Assembly (NCBI GenBank): GCA_913777465.1
Contig: CAJYRQ010000058.1
Location: 1 to 64,000, forward strand
Length of the DNA stretch: 64,000 nucleotides
Source of the DNA: an uncultured Chryseobacterium sp.
Lineage (GTDB): Bacteria; Bacteroidota; Bacteroidia; Flavobacteriales; Weeksellaceae
Reading direction: 5' to 3'
A program made the translations under genes and the position numbers. How positions within the stretch are numbered: position 1 is the first letter of the stretch; each line of letters opens with the position of its first letter. Shown here in pieces: positions 33,852 through 44,929 of this stretch. A model generated the notes under the pieces. It worked only from the letters and a program-made list of their open reading frames with translations. It had not been told where the DNA came from and did not search any database.

Positions 33852-34190
33852 TTATTCCCGATCGAAGCGGGCGAGTTTTTTATCGATCCAGATGGTTGCA
33901 AAAGGAAAGAAGGCTGCAATTAAAGCGAAAACACTGTCCTCATCGTCCCAGGCAAATATTTTTCTGATAGCCGGTAAAAATATAAGATAAAGCGTAAAAA
34001 ACAGACCGTGGATGCTGCCAATTGTACTGATGTACACAATTGGGAAAATATCATTTGGATTGGTTCGGATCCAGATCATCGCCGTGAACAGGAAAAACCA
34101 GGAAACGGCTTCTGCCAGACAGATGTTTTTGAACCATCGGATCACTTTTTCCTGCGGGTATTTTGAGAATAATTTTTCTAAAAATTTCAT
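33852..34190 (-). CDS. DUF3817 family membrane protein
   Basis: The 112-residue protein has three TM helices (ICLAEAVSWFFLFTAMIWI, VYISTIGSIHGLFFTLYLIFL, VFALIAAFFPFATIWI) with the family pattern AE..S...L......K and G..HG..F..Y....... DUF3817 proteins are small integral membrane proteins of unknown function, often found as single genes. The carboxyl end is short and charged. Followed by its own terminator. Confidence 0.85.
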   Translation of the reverse strand: MKFLEKLFSKYPQEKVIRWFKNICLAEAVSWFFLFTAMIWIRTNPNDIFPIVYISTIGSIHGLFFTLYLIFLPAIRKIFAWDDEDSVFALIAAFFPFATIWIDKKLARFDRE

Positions 34191-34285
34191 AATTTTTCAA
34201 TTGATGCTTCTACAGCTATTTTAATCTGATATTTAAAAACTTCCAGCTTCCATCATGCTTCTTCTTGCCTGAAACATTAACAAAT

Positions 34286-34870
34286 TTATTTATAAAAACT
34301 GCTTCCGTCCAGATACTCGAAAACTTCCGGCGGGAGCATTGGCCTTACATTCTTTCCGGTCCGGATCATATTCCGGATTTCGGTGGCGGAAAGCTCGATT
34401 ACCGGCGCTTTGATCAGGGAAATGTTTTCGTGCTGCAGCAAATCGGAATCTTTTTTATCGCCCTCGAAAATCCTTGGATATACAATGATGTGATGGTTTT
34501 TAATTAAAGCCTCCGCATTTTTCCATTTATGCAAACCCGCCAGATTATCCTCACCCATAATTAAACTGAAAGAATAATCGGGATATTTTTCGTGAAGGTA
34601 AGTAAGGGTATCGATGGTATAGCTTGGCTGTGGCAATGAAAATTCCACATTCGAGGCCCGCATTTTCGGGTAGTTTTTTACCGCAAGCTGCACCATATCC
34701 AGCCGGTTATGGTCTTTTAGTAAAGATTTTTTTTCCTTGAAAGGATTTTGCGGACTTACTACAAACCACAGCTCATCCATATCCGAATGTTCCAGGATAT
34801 AATTTGCCAGGATGAGATGCCCGATATGAATAGGATTGAATGAACCGAAAAAAAGTCCGATCTTTTTCAT
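34286..34870 (-). CDS. nadD: Nicotinate-nucleotide adenylyltransferase
   Basis: The 194-residue enzyme adenylates nicotinate mononucleotide to deamido-NAD in NAD synthesis. The nucleotidyltransferase start MKKIGLFFGSFNPIHIGHLILANY holds the (H/T)xGH motif; FVVSPQNPFKEKK follows the family pattern, and the second motif SATEIRNMIRTGKNVRPMLPPEVFEYL binds the phosphates. Length is typical. It lies 29 nt downstream of recJ on the same strand, so the two are probably co-transcribed. Confidence 0.95.
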   Translation of the reverse strand: MKKIGLFFGSFNPIHIGHLILANYILEHSDMDELWFVVSPQNPFKEKKSLLKDHNRLDMVQLAVKNYPKMRASNVEFSLPQPSYTIDTLTYLHEKYPDYSFSLIMGEDNLAGLHKWKNAEALIKNHHIIVYPRIFEGDKKDSDLLQHENISLIKAPVIELSATEIRNMIRTGKNVRPMLPPEVFEYLDGSSFYK

Positions 34871-34899
34871 TTTAATTGATACGTTGAGGAATTAAAAAA

Positions 34900-36612
34900 T
34901 CAATCCCTGAATTTTACATCTTTGATATTCAGGTAATGGGTAACGTTGCCTTTCCAGTGGTTTTCTTCCAGCGTAAATGCCAGATCAAAATATTTATTCC
35001 TGAAATCATCGGCAAACTGCCCCAGCTTGAAGCCGACACATTCGATATTTCTTCCGGTAGACTCCTGCCGGATATAGAACTTCAGGTGGTTGTTGTCTTT
35101 CCCCATTGTTTTAATGTAGCCTGAAACTTTCTGGTTAGTCAGCGTAAGGATCGGTTTCATATTGTGCGGACCAAACGGGGCCAGTTTTCTGTGAAAATTA
35201 ATAAATTCCCGGTTGATTTCATCGATCTGTATTTCAGAATCGATCGTGATGCACGGCTCCTTCTGATGTTCTTTAATCTTCTCGGAAACCACCCTTTCAA
35301 ATTTTTCCTTGAAAGCATCAAACTTCGCTTTTTCCATCGAAAGCCCTGCCGCAGCATGATGCCCTCCGAATTTCAGAAAATACTCCGAACACATATCCAA
35401 AGCTTCATGAACGTCAAAGTCTGAAACGGATCGTGCAGAAGCCACCATTTCCCCGTTATTGCCGTCGGTAAATACCAGAGTCGGTTTGTAATATGTTTCA
35501 ATAAGTCTCGAAGCGACGATTCCGATCACGCCTTTGTTCCATTCAGGATGATAAACGATGGTGGTGTATTTTGTTTCCTGCTGGGATTCAATAACCTGGT
35601 TCAGGGCAGAAAGGGTAGAATTCATATCCAGTTCCCGTCTTTCATCGTTAAGGTTCATGATGTCGCTCACAATCTGGTGCGCATGCTTCAGGTTATCGGA
35701 AACCATCAGTTCAACAGCTGCCTTTCCGTGGGAAATTCTTCCGGCAGCATTAATCTTCGGCGCAATTTCGAAAACGATATTTGAAATTTCAAAATGGGAA
35801 AGTTTGTCTTCTGGAATCAACAACCGTAAACCTAAATTTCTCGTTTTACGGAGTGTTTTAAGTCCCATTTTGGCCAAGACCCGATTTTCGCCGGTCATTG
35901 ATACAATATCGGCAGCTATGGAAATGGCAAGAAGATCGGTAAGTTCAAACAATTCTGCTTCAGGAAGTTTATAAATGGTATTTAATCCCTGGCATAACTT
36001 AAAGCCGACCCCACATCCTGAAAGTTCCTTGAAGGGATAGCGGCAGTCGCTTCTCTTCGGATCCAGTACGGCAACTGCATTCGGGATTTCATCACCGGGC
36101 AAATGGTGATCGCAGATGATAAAATCAATACCCAGATTCTGGGCGTAATTGATCATATCAAGCGCTTTGATCCCGCAATCCAATGCGATAATCAGGGAGA
36201 AGCCGTTTTCTTTGGCAAAATCAATACCTTCGGTAGAAATTCCATAGCCTTCGGAATTCCGGTCAGGGATATAATAATCTAAATACTTTTTCTGGACAAT
36301 TTTGCTGAGGTAAAGGTACATCAGCGCAACGGCTGTCGTGCCGTCCACATCATAATCCCCGTACACCAGTATTTTTTCACCGTTTTCGATGGCGGTAGCA
36401 ATGCGTTCTACTGCTTTCTGCATATCTGCCATTAGAAACGGATTGTGGATATCGGTAAGGTTCGGTTTAAAAAATTCTCTGGCCTTTTGATAATTGTCAA
36501 TTCCTCTCAAAACGAGGAGTTTAGATTCAAAAGTTCCAAAACCAAGTGACGAACTTAATCCATCCACAATTTCCTCATCGGGTTCGGGCTTGTAAATCCA
36601 TTTTTGACTCAT
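34900..36612 (-). CDS. recJ: Single-stranded-DNA-specific exonuclease RecJ
   Basis: The 570-residue protein degrades single-stranded DNA 5' to 3' in recombination and mismatch repair. DHH-family motifs are in order: ILVYGDYDVDGTTAVAL (motif I, metal ligands), IALDCGIKA (II), FIICDHHLPG (III, the DHH), and later GGHHAAAGLSM (DHHA1 domain). The carboxyl OB-fold-like region closes the protein. Length matches the family. Start at 36612 gives MSQKWIYKPEP, the usual beginning for flavobacterial RecJ. Confidence 0.96.
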   Translation of the reverse strand: MSQKWIYKPEPDEEIVDGLSSSLGFGTFESKLLVLRGIDNYQKAREFFKPNLTDIHNPFLMADMQKAVERIATAIENGEKILVYGDYDVDGTTAVALMYLYLSKIVQKKYLDYYIPDRNSEGYGISTEGIDFAKENGFSLIIALDCGIKALDMINYAQNLGIDFIICDHHLPGDEIPNAVAVLDPKRSDCRYPFKELSGCGVGFKLCQGLNTIYKLPEAELFELTDLLAISIAADIVSMTGENRVLAKMGLKTLRKTRNLGLRLLIPEDKLSHFEISNIVFEIAPKINAAGRISHGKAAVELMVSDNLKHAHQIVSDIMNLNDERRELDMNSTLSALNQVIESQQETKYTTIVYHPEWNKGVIGIVASRLIETYYKPTLVFTDGNNGEMVASARSVSDFDVHEALDMCSEYFLKFGGHHAAAGLSMEKAKFDAFKEKFERVVSEKIKEHQKEPCITIDSEIQIDEINREFINFHRKLAPFGPHNMKPILTLTNQKVSGYIKTMGKDNNHLKFYIRQESTGRNIECVGFKLGQFADDFRNKYFDLAFTLEENHWKGNVTHYLNIKDVKFRD

Positions 36613-36678
36613 TTCACAAAAATAGGGAAAATTTTTTTAGAAACTGTGCAAAATTCCGGCGGCTTGGCAGGATAAAAT

Positions 36679-38052
36679 TTATTGATTCTTTATGAAAACC
36701 CGGTAACTCCAGGCGCTGAGTTTCAGTGAAGTTTTGTCTTGTGAAATAACAAGAGGGCTTTCTGTAAACAGTTCCGTATAGTTACTTTTGATATATTTTG
36801 AATCCAGATTTACGTCCGCTTCCTGATCCGAAAAATTAATAACGGTGAGCACGGCATCCCCATTTTTCTCACGGTAAAAAGACAGGATCTTATTCATGTT
36901 GTCATTGGTTACCCGTTCCATTTCGCCGCCCCATTTTCCATTCCACAATGCCTGGTTGTTATGCTTGAGTGTAAACAGTTTTTCATACATGAGGGCAAAC
37001 TTATGGTCTTTCCACACGATAGGGTCTTTTTCAAAGAAAGCAAGGCTCCTGTCCAGTCCTGCTTCCTGGCCGCTGTATACCAAAGGCATTCCATTGACGG
37101 TGCTGCACAATACCATAGCGGCTTCCAGACCGGACCCGAAATTGGAGAACTGGTTGCCTTCCCAGGAATTTTTATCATGGTTATCCGTAAAGGTCATCCG
37201 GTAAGAATTAAAAGGAAAACTGTTGACATCATGCGCCATGTATTCAAAAAGGGCAGGTGCTCCCTTATTTTCTATCGTGGCTTGTTTCAGTTTGTCCCAA
37301 AGCGTCCAGGAATACGTCATGTCAAAAGATTTTTTGTACAGATCCCGGGATTCCCATTCGGCGAGCATAAATACCGGCTTGATCTGATCCAGCTCCGCCC
37401 TTGCATTTTCCCAGAAATCCACCGGGATAAATCCGGCTACGTCACACCGGTAACCGTCGATACCGGTTTGGGATACCCAGTATTTGAGCGCACCGGTCAT
37501 GTATTCCCTAAAGTCCGGATTATTATAATCAAAATCGATCACATCATCCCAGTCGTACCAGGGCGTCGGCTGGAATTTTCCTTCCCGGGTTTTGGTATAC
37601 CATTCCGGATGCTGCTTTGAAAGAGGATTGTCCCATGCCGAGTGGTTTCCCACCCAATCAATAATCACATACATTCCCATGGTGTGGATCTTATTGACGA
37701 GACTCTTAAAATCGGCCATAGTACCGAAATCGGGATTGATCCCTTTAAAATCTTTCACCGAGTAATAACTTCCAAGACTGCCTTTCCGGTGAAGTTCCCC
37801 GATCGGATGGATGGGCATGAGCCAGATAATGTCCACACCCATTTTTTTAAGCCGGTGGAGATGTTTCTCAAAGGCTTTAAAAGTACCTTCGGGAGTATAC
37901 TGCCTGATATTGACTTCATAAATCGTTGCGTTTTTCGTCCATTCCGGATGCTCGATTTCCACATAAGGCTTCGGCAGATAACGCGGATCCCGGTGCTGCC
38001 CGTAAGCCGTTAGGAAGAACATCAGCACAATCAGGTAAAAGATTCTTTTCAT
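36679..38052 (-). CDS. Secreted GH13 alpha-amylase family enzyme
   Basis: MKRIFYLIVLMFFLTAYGQ is a signal peptide. The TIM-barrel carries all four GH13 regions: VIIDWVGNHSAW (I), GYRCDVAGF with the nucleophile Asp (II), MLAEWES with the acid Glu (III) and FTDNHDKNSW with the third Asp (IV). A beta domain (ILSFYREKNGDAVLTVINFSD) ends the 457-residue protein. It cleaves or transfers alpha-glucans, probably in the periplasm. It is transcribed alone in the gap between recJ and the ABC-F gene. Confidence 0.93.
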   Translation of the reverse strand: MKRIFYLIVLMFFLTAYGQHRDPRYLPKPYVEIEHPEWTKNATIYEVNIRQYTPEGTFKAFEKHLHRLKKMGVDIIWLMPIHPIGELHRKGSLGSYYSVKDFKGINPDFGTMADFKSLVNKIHTMGMYVIIDWVGNHSAWDNPLSKQHPEWYTKTREGKFQPTPWYDWDDVIDFDYNNPDFREYMTGALKYWVSQTGIDGYRCDVAGFIPVDFWENARAELDQIKPVFMLAEWESRDLYKKSFDMTYSWTLWDKLKQATIENKGAPALFEYMAHDVNSFPFNSYRMTFTDNHDKNSWEGNQFSNFGSGLEAAMVLCSTVNGMPLVYSGQEAGLDRSLAFFEKDPIVWKDHKFALMYEKLFTLKHNNQALWNGKWGGEMERVTNDNMNKILSFYREKNGDAVLTVINFSDQEADVNLDSKYIKSNYTELFTESPLVISQDKTSLKLSAWSYRVFIKNQ

Positions 38053-38078
38053 AATTCATTATTTACCCTAAGATATAA

Positions 38079-38110
38079 ATAAAAAAGCGTTCCCGGTGGA
38101 AACGCTTTAA
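38079..38110 (-). terminator. Terminator of the ABC-F gene
   Basis: Stem AAAGCGTT / AACGCTTT, extended by CC/GG in the loop, with A-rich plus-strand sequence 38079-38086 giving a U-run on the minus strand; 20 nt past the stop at 38130. Confidence 0.8.
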
Positions 38111-38129
38111 AATTCTATGTGAATGGATG

Positions 38130-39824
<1,695 letters not shown>

Positions 39825-39945
39825 TTAAATATTGGGATATTTTTATATATTCCGTCTTATAAATAACCTGACGGTGATAAGCCTCCGCGCAGATTGGCCG
39901 GAAAAATGCATTCTTTCTGCATTTATTCTAATACAACAACTTAAA

Positions 39946-40404
39946 ATGAAGATTGAGAAAACAGTAAATATATTCAACAGACGGGCAAGATTTGAATACG
40001 AAATCCTTGAAGAATTTGAAGCGGGGATGGTTTTAACGGGCACGGAAATAAAATCCCTGCGCTCTTCAAAAGCCTCCATTGCAGAATCCTTCTGCCAGTT
40101 TATTGATGGGGAATTATACATTATCAACATGATGATTGATGAATATAAATTGGGGACTTTTTATAATCACAAAACAAAAAGGGAACGGAAATTGCTCTTG
40201 CACAAAAAAGAATTACAAAAACTTGAAAAAAAGTTAAAGGATGCAGGCAATACAATCATACCTTTAAAATTATACATCACCGATAGGGGTAAAGCAAAGG
40301 TCCTGATTGCGCTTGGTAGAGGGAAAAAACTCTTTGATAAAAGGGAAAGCATAAAAGATAGGGAAAATAAACGAAACCTCGACAGAATATTAAAGAAAAG
40401 TTAA
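39946..40404 (+). CDS. smpB: SsrA-binding protein SmpB
   Basis: The start at 39946 gives MKIEKTVNIFNRRARFEYEI, the normal beginning; the 38 upstream in-frame codons contain a small hairpin (AAATGCA / TGCATTT, 39905-39925) and no family match. The 152-residue protein binds tmRNA and delivers it to stalled ribosomes in trans-translation. Family motifs: GMVLTGTEIKSLR, GELYIINMMIDEY, RERKLLLHKKEL, and a basic tail KLFDKRESIKDRENKRNLDR. Length typical. Confidence 0.96.
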   Translation: MKIEKTVNIFNRRARFEYEILEEFEAGMVLTGTEIKSLRSSKASIAESFCQFIDGELYIINMMIDEYKLGTFYNHKTKRERKLLLHKKELQKLEKKLKDAGNTIIPLKLYITDRGKAKVLIALGRGKKLFDKRESIKDRENKRNLDRILKKS

Positions 40405-40481
40405 AAATCAGCGCGAAAACTTTGTATATAAAGAAAAATTATATTTATTTTGCATTATCAATTATTTAATCATTTAATTCT

Positions 40482-41966
40482 ATGAAAAATCTAAAATTAG
40501 GAATTTCAGCATTGGCACTTACTGTTGCTTCTACTGTGTTCGCTCAGACTACCAACAATCCGTGGTTGATCGGGGTTGGTGCTCACGCGGAAAATCACCT
40601 TGCACAGGGAAGTAATTTCAGCAATACGTTCTCTGCTAGAAACTTGACAAAAACAATGTTCAATGTGAACAATTTCTCTATTACTCCACCATTGTCAAAA
40701 CTTACCGTAGCTAGGAACATCGGTAAAGGTTTGGTTATCGACTGGCAGACTACCGTTGGTAATGTGGAGAACAAGAGATTCAACATGGGGAAAGAATTCA
40801 TGTTGATGACAGGTCTTGGTTTCCAGGCTAAAGCTGCAGGGCTTTTATGGAACGAAGAATCTTGGTTTGACCCATATTTAAGAGTTGGTGCTAACTATCT
40901 AAGACATGACTATACTTCTCTAACTTTCCCTAGAACGGATGCTAATGGTGTATTAGTAGGTAATGGAGAAAATGGTAATGAAAACGGTAAAGCTAACTTC
41001 TTTGCTCTTGCTACAGGTGCCGGTGCTAACTTCTGGTTAACGAAGAACTTTGGTTTAGGTGTTCAGGGTGATTATGTATCTACTCCTGGCGATAAATCAA
41101 GTGTTGCAAACTTCTGGCAGGCTTCTGCGTCTCTTAACTTCAGATTCGGAAACAGAGACAGAGATAAGGATGGTATCTTAGATAAAGATGATTTATGTCC
41201 TGATACACCAGGTTTACCGGAATTCCAGGGATGTCCTGATACAGATGGTGATGGTGTTCCAGATAAAGATGATCAATGTCCAGATGTAGCTGGTCCGGTT
41301 GAAAACAACGGATGCCCTTGGCCAGATACAGATGGTGACGGTGTAATCGATAAAGATGATGCTTGTCCTACAGTTGCAGGTCCTGCTGAAAACAACGGAT
41401 GTCCTTGGCCAGATACAGATGGTGACGGTATCCTTGATAAAGATGATGCTTGTCCTACCGTACCAGGTCTTCCAGAATACAACGGATGTCCTAAGCCTAA
41501 AAAACAAACGGCTATTGAATTAGAGAAAAACTTCGGAAGTGTATTCTTTGATTTCAATAAAGCGACTATCAAAGCTGAATCTAAACCAGCTCTTGATGCT
41601 GCTGCTGATTTGATCAAGAAAGACGGAGGTAACTACTTATTAGAAGGTAGAACTGATGCTAAAGGATCTGAGGCTTATAACTTGAAATTATCTAGAGAAA
41701 GAGCTGCTGCGGTAGTTGCTGCTTTAGATGCAAGAGGAGTTGATGCTAACGCACTTAAATCTATTGGTGTTGGTAAAGCGAAAGCTACTATACCTGCTAC
41801 AGCTACGGATGCTGAAAGACAGGTAGACAGAAAAGTAGTGGTAACTGCTATCGAAGATGCAGATCAGTGGAATGCTCTTAAAAAGAGAGACTACGAAGAT
41901 CCGACTCCGGTAAAAGTTAAAAAAGCTCCGGCTAAGAAAAAAGCTGCTGCTAAAAGAAGAAAATAA
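40482..41966 (+). CDS. OmpA-family protein with thrombospondin type 3 repeats
   Basis: A signal peptide (MKNLKLGISALALTVASTVFAQ) is followed by an amino-terminal outer-membrane beta-barrel-like region to about residue 225. Four calcium-binding TSP3-type repeats (DTDGDGVPDKDDQCPDVAGP-style, about 226-345) are nearly identical in DNA. The OmpA peptidoglycan-binding domain (about 350-460: FGSVFFDFNKATIK, LLEGRTDAKGSEAYNLKLSRERAAAVV) comes next. The last ~30 residues are strongly basic (VKKAPAKKKAAAKRRK), unusual for an outer-membrane protein. It links the outer membrane to the wall and is probably highly expressed. Confidence 0.93.
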   Translation: MKNLKLGISALALTVASTVFAQTTNNPWLIGVGAHAENHLAQGSNFSNTFSARNLTKTMFNVNNFSITPPLSKLTVARNIGKGLVIDWQTTVGNVENKRFNMGKEFMLMTGLGFQAKAAGLLWNEESWFDPYLRVGANYLRHDYTSLTFPRTDANGVLVGNGENGNENGKANFFALATGAGANFWLTKNFGLGVQGDYVSTPGDKSSVANFWQASASLNFRFGNRDRDKDGILDKDDLCPDTPGLPEFQGCPDTDGDGVPDKDDQCPDVAGPVENNGCPWPDTDGDGVIDKDDACPTVAGPAENNGCPWPDTDGDGILDKDDACPTVPGLPEYNGCPKPKKQTAIELEKNFGSVFFDFNKATIKAESKPALDAAADLIKKDGGNYLLEGRTDAKGSEAYNLKLSRERAAAVVAALDARGVDANALKSIGVGKAKATIPATATDAERQVDRKVVVTAIEDADQWNALKKRDYEDPTPVKVKKAPAKKKAAAKRRK

Positions 41967-41984
41967 TTAATTTTTCTAAATATA

Positions 41985-42020
41985 AATACCTCCAGTGTTC
42001 TGGGGGTATTTTTTTTTCGT
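41985..42020 (+). terminator. Terminator after the OmpA gene
   Basis: Stem AATACCTCCAG / CTGGGGGTATT (one G-T wobble) with a short loop, followed by nine T. Confidence 0.9.
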
Positions 42021-42059
42021 TGACTTTTAATTAATTTTGTTGAAAATTAAAAATTTAAA

Positions 42060-42800
42060 ATGGGAAGAGCATTTGAATATAGAAAAGCTTCTAAAATGGC
42101 CAGATGGGATAAAATGGCTAAGACTTTCTCCAAAATAGGTAAGGATATCGCACTGGCAGTAAAAGCCGGCGGAGCAGATCCGGAATCTAACCCTGCATTA
42201 AGAAGATGCATTCAGAATGCAAAAGGAGCCAACATGCCGAAGGACAATGTGGAAAGAGCTATTAAGAAAGCAAGCGGTGCTGATGCCGAAAATTATGAAG
42301 AGATTACATACGAAGGTTATGGACAGGGCGGAGTTGCTTTTTTCGTAGAATGTACGACAAACAATACCACGAGAACGGTAGCCAATGTAAGAGCGATTTT
42401 TAATAAATTCGACGGTAACCTGGGAAAAAACGGAGAACTGGCTTTTATCTTCGACCGAAAAGGAATCTTTACTATTGACTTGGCGCAAATCAAAATGGAC
42501 TGGGATGATTTCGAAATGGAAATGATTGACGGCGGTGCGGAAGATGTTGAAAAGGATGAAGAAGAAGTAATGATTACTACGGCTTTTGAAGATTTCGGTT
42601 CGTTATCCCACAAACTGGATGAATTGGGAATTGAAGCCAAAAGTGCGGAACTTCAGAGAATTCCTAACAATACCAAAGAAGTGAATGAAGAACAGTTCAA
42701 GGCAAATATGAAAATGCTGGAACGTTTTGAAGACGATGATGATGTACAGAATGTATATCACAATATGGAAATCACCGAAGAGCTGATGGAAACGTTATAA
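42060..42800 (+). CDS. YebC/PmpR family translation/transcription regulator
   Basis: The 246-residue protein matches the YebC/TACO1 family: the start MGRAFEYRKASKMARWDKMAKTF, then ADPESNPALRRCIQNAKGANMPKDNVERAIKKASGA, EEITYEGYGQGGVAFFVECTTNNTTRTVANVRAIF, and GAEDVEKDEEEVMI. The family was described as DNA-binding regulators and more recently as helpers of translation through proline stretches. Cytoplasmic and usually monocistronic; the start is 1 residue off the more common MAGHS form, as is usual in flavobacteria. Confidence 0.94.
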   Translation: MGRAFEYRKASKMARWDKMAKTFSKIGKDIALAVKAGGADPESNPALRRCIQNAKGANMPKDNVERAIKKASGADAENYEEITYEGYGQGGVAFFVECTTNNTTRTVANVRAIFNKFDGNLGKNGELAFIFDRKGIFTIDLAQIKMDWDDFEMEMIDGGAEDVEKDEEEVMITTAFEDFGSLSHKLDELGIEAKSAELQRIPNNTKEVNEEQFKANMKMLERFEDDDDVQNVYHNMEITEELMETL

Positions 42801-42857
42801 AAAATAATATAGCATTCATATACAATTAACTTTCAAGTAGTTTCTTTGCATAAAACT

Positions 42858-43682
42858 ATGAAAAGAAACGTTGAATTGGTTGTAATATCGGATGTTCATT
42901 TGGGAACTTACGGATGTAAGGCTAAAGAATTACTGAGGTATCTTAATTCCATTCAGCCTAAAACTCTAGTGCTGAACGGTGATATTATCGATATCTGGCA
43001 ATTCAAAAAGTCTTACTTCCCTAAACCCCATCTGAAAGTGATCAAGAAGATCCTTTCACTGGCTACAAAAAATACCGATGTGTTCTACATCACCGGAAAT
43101 CATGACGAGATGTTCCGGAAGTTTACCGACTTCGAATTGGGTAAACTGAAAGTCTGCAACAAAATCTGCCTCAATATTAACAACAAAAAAACCTGGATCT
43201 TCCATGGGGATGTTTTTGACGCATCCGTACAGCATTCAAAATGGATCGCCAAGCTTGGAGGTAAGGGGTACGACTTGTTGATTGTCATCAACAATATGGT
43301 AAACTGGTTTCTGGAGAAAATGGGCAGGGAAAAATATTCCTTTTCAAAAAAAATCAAAAACAACGTGAAGAAGGCGGTAAAATACATCGGGGACTTTGAA
43401 CTTACCGCTTCCGAACTGGCAATCGATAACCATTATGACTATGTTGTTTGTGGACATATTCACCAGCCTCAAATCCGTGAAGTGGTTACTAAAAAGGGTT
43501 CATGTATTTATATGAATTCAGGAGACTGGATCGAAAATCTTTCTGCACTGGAATACAACGATAACGAATGGAGCATTTTTTATTACGATGAGCATAAGCA
43601 TTTGTTGAAAGACGACATCGAAGAAATTAAAGACATTGATAATACGGAGCTCTTAAAAATCGTAACCAGCTTTACCAAATGA
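42858..43682 (+). CDS. LpxH-like metallophosphoesterase
   Basis: ATG 42858 is chosen over the in-frame 42846 because it is the more usual beginning. The ~274-residue enzyme has all calcineurin-type motifs: VISDVHLGTYG, VLNGDIIDIW, ITGNHDEMF, IFHGDVFD and VCGHIHQPQ. This set fits UDP-2,3-diacylglucosamine diphosphatase (lipid A synthesis) and relatives. A basic amphipathic segment (GREKYSFSKKIKNNVKKAVKYI) suits membrane association. It overlaps the glycosyltransferase gene by 4 nt (ATGA), so the two are coupled. Confidence 0.87.
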   Translation: MKRNVELVVISDVHLGTYGCKAKELLRYLNSIQPKTLVLNGDIIDIWQFKKSYFPKPHLKVIKKILSLATKNTDVFYITGNHDEMFRKFTDFELGKLKVCNKICLNINNKKTWIFHGDVFDASVQHSKWIAKLGGKGYDLLIVINNMVNWFLEKMGREKYSFSKKIKNNVKKAVKYIGDFELTASELAIDNHYDYVVCGHIHQPQIREVVTKKGSCIYMNSGDWIENLSALEYNDNEWSIFYYDEHKHLLKDDIEEIKDIDNTELLKIVTSFTK

Positions 43683-44650
43683 AAATCCTCTATTCTTTCC
43701 AGGGAACCGGCAACGGGCATGTGGCACGTGCACAGGAAATTGTTCCGATCCTTAAAAAATATGCATCGGTTGATACTTTGATCAGTGGCCATCAATCTCA
43801 ATTAAAGGCTGATTTTGGTGTTGATTTTCAATATAAAGGCGTTTCCTTGCTCTATAATAAAACAGGCGGTTTATCTTATCGCAAAACGTTTACGGAGAAC
43901 AATTTTCTGGAGGCTGTTAAAAATATACAGCAAATTGAACTTTCAAAGTATGATCTGATCATTAATGATTATGAGCCGCTGACAGGTTGGGCATGTGCCT
44001 TGAAAAAGCTGCCTATGATCGAATTGAGTCATCAGGCTTCTATGCTTTTTAAAGAAACACCAAAGCCTGATAAAAAAGACCTTTTAGGGGAACTGGTGCT
44101 TAAATATTATGTTCCCAGTAAAAAAATGATCGGCTTTCATTTCGAAAATTACCATCCGCAGATCAAAAAACCCGTTATCAGGCATAAAATAAGAAATCTT
44201 AATCCTGAAAAAAAGGGATTTTACCTGGTCTACCTGCCGAGTTTTTCAGATAAAAATATCACAAAGGTACTTAAACAGATTCCGGTAGAATGGAAAGTAT
44301 TTTCCAAATATTCCAAATTGCAGTTGAGAGAAAACAATGTCGAGATTTTTCCGATCGATGAGATTCAGTACTTAAAAGCCTTTGAAAATTGTGAAGGTAT
44401 CCTTTGCAATGCCGGTTTCGAAAGTCCCGCCGAAGCGCTTTTTATGGATAAAAAGTTATTTGTTATCCCTATTCACAATCAATACGAACAGGAATGCAAT
44501 GCCTGTGCGCTGGACAAAATGGGAATACCGAATTCCAAAGTCCTGAAGCTTGAAGAAATACAGAACTGGATAAACTCAGATCAGCATCTTAAAGTGGATT
44601 ATCCGGATGATATTGAAGAAATCCTGGTCAAGGAAGTTTTAACGCTCTAA
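43679..44650 (+). CDS. MurG/UGT-like glycosyltransferase
   Basis: The 323-residue protein starts MKILYSFQGTGNGHVARAQEI, a GTB-fold amino motif with a Gly-rich nucleotide loop, and has a carboxyl donor-binding region LCNAGFESPAEALFMDKKLFVIPIHNQYEQECNACAL similar to GT28/MurG-type enzymes. It probably moves a sugar to a lipid; with the LpxH-like phosphatase directly upstream (4-nt overlap) a lipid acceptor is likely. The exact donor and acceptor are not readable. It overlaps the converging GNAT gene by 12 nt. Confidence 0.85.
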   Translation: MKILYSFQGTGNGHVARAQEIVPILKKYASVDTLISGHQSQLKADFGVDFQYKGVSLLYNKTGGLSYRKTFTENNFLEAVKNIQQIELSKYDLIINDYEPLTGWACALKKLPMIELSHQASMLFKETPKPDKKDLLGELVLKYYVPSKKMIGFHFENYHPQIKKPVIRHKIRNLNPEKKGFYLVYLPSFSDKNITKVLKQIPVEWKVFSKYSKLQLRENNVEIFPIDEIQYLKAFENCEGILCNAGFESPAEALFMDKKLFVIPIHNQYEQECNACALDKMGIPNSKVLKLEEIQNWINSDQHLKVDYPDDIEEILVKEVLTL

Positions 44651-44929
44651 AAACACATCTTCTAAGTCATTCATCCTTCTCATCACTGCTCTGGCGTATG
44701 AACAATGCGGATAAACTTTCCACTTGTTTTCGCGAGCAAATTTAATGGCTTCTTCCACCAGGTATTTTCCCATTCCCCGGCCTTCAAATTCACGGTGAAC
44801 CAAGACAAATGAAATAACCAAACGATTATCCTGCGGAAAGATGGTATAGGTCAGTCTGCCTACTTCCTTGGTTTCATTATTCAGTGTAATCACTCCGCCG
44901 TTTCCTGATTTGTTATTCTCGAACTTCAT
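44639..44929 (-). CDS. Small GNAT-like N-acetyltransferase
   Basis: The ATG at 44929 is preferred over an in-frame TTG at 44935. The 96-residue product fits the short GNAT group (YjdJ-like): VISFVLVHREFEGRGMGKYLVEEAIKFARENKWKVYPHCSYARAVM contains the acetyl-CoA loop R-x-x-G-x-G/A. Such small acetyltransferases lack most of the acceptor domain; substrates are unknown. The last codons overlap the end of the converging glycosyltransferase gene. Confidence 0.85.
   Translation of the reverse strand: MKFENNKSGNGGVITLNNETKEVGRLTYTIFPQDNRLVISFVLVHREFEGRGMGKYLVEEAIKFARENKWKVYPHCSYARAVMRRMNDLEDVFLER

Noticed and set aside
39832..39945. 38-codon N-terminal extension of SmpB
   Set aside because: Extra codons cover a hairpin and promoter-like DNA, and the SmpB family begins at 39946.
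41230..41480. Near-identical DNA repeats in the OmpA gene
   Set aside because: They encode thrombospondin type 3 calcium-binding repeats in frame; not a non-coding array.
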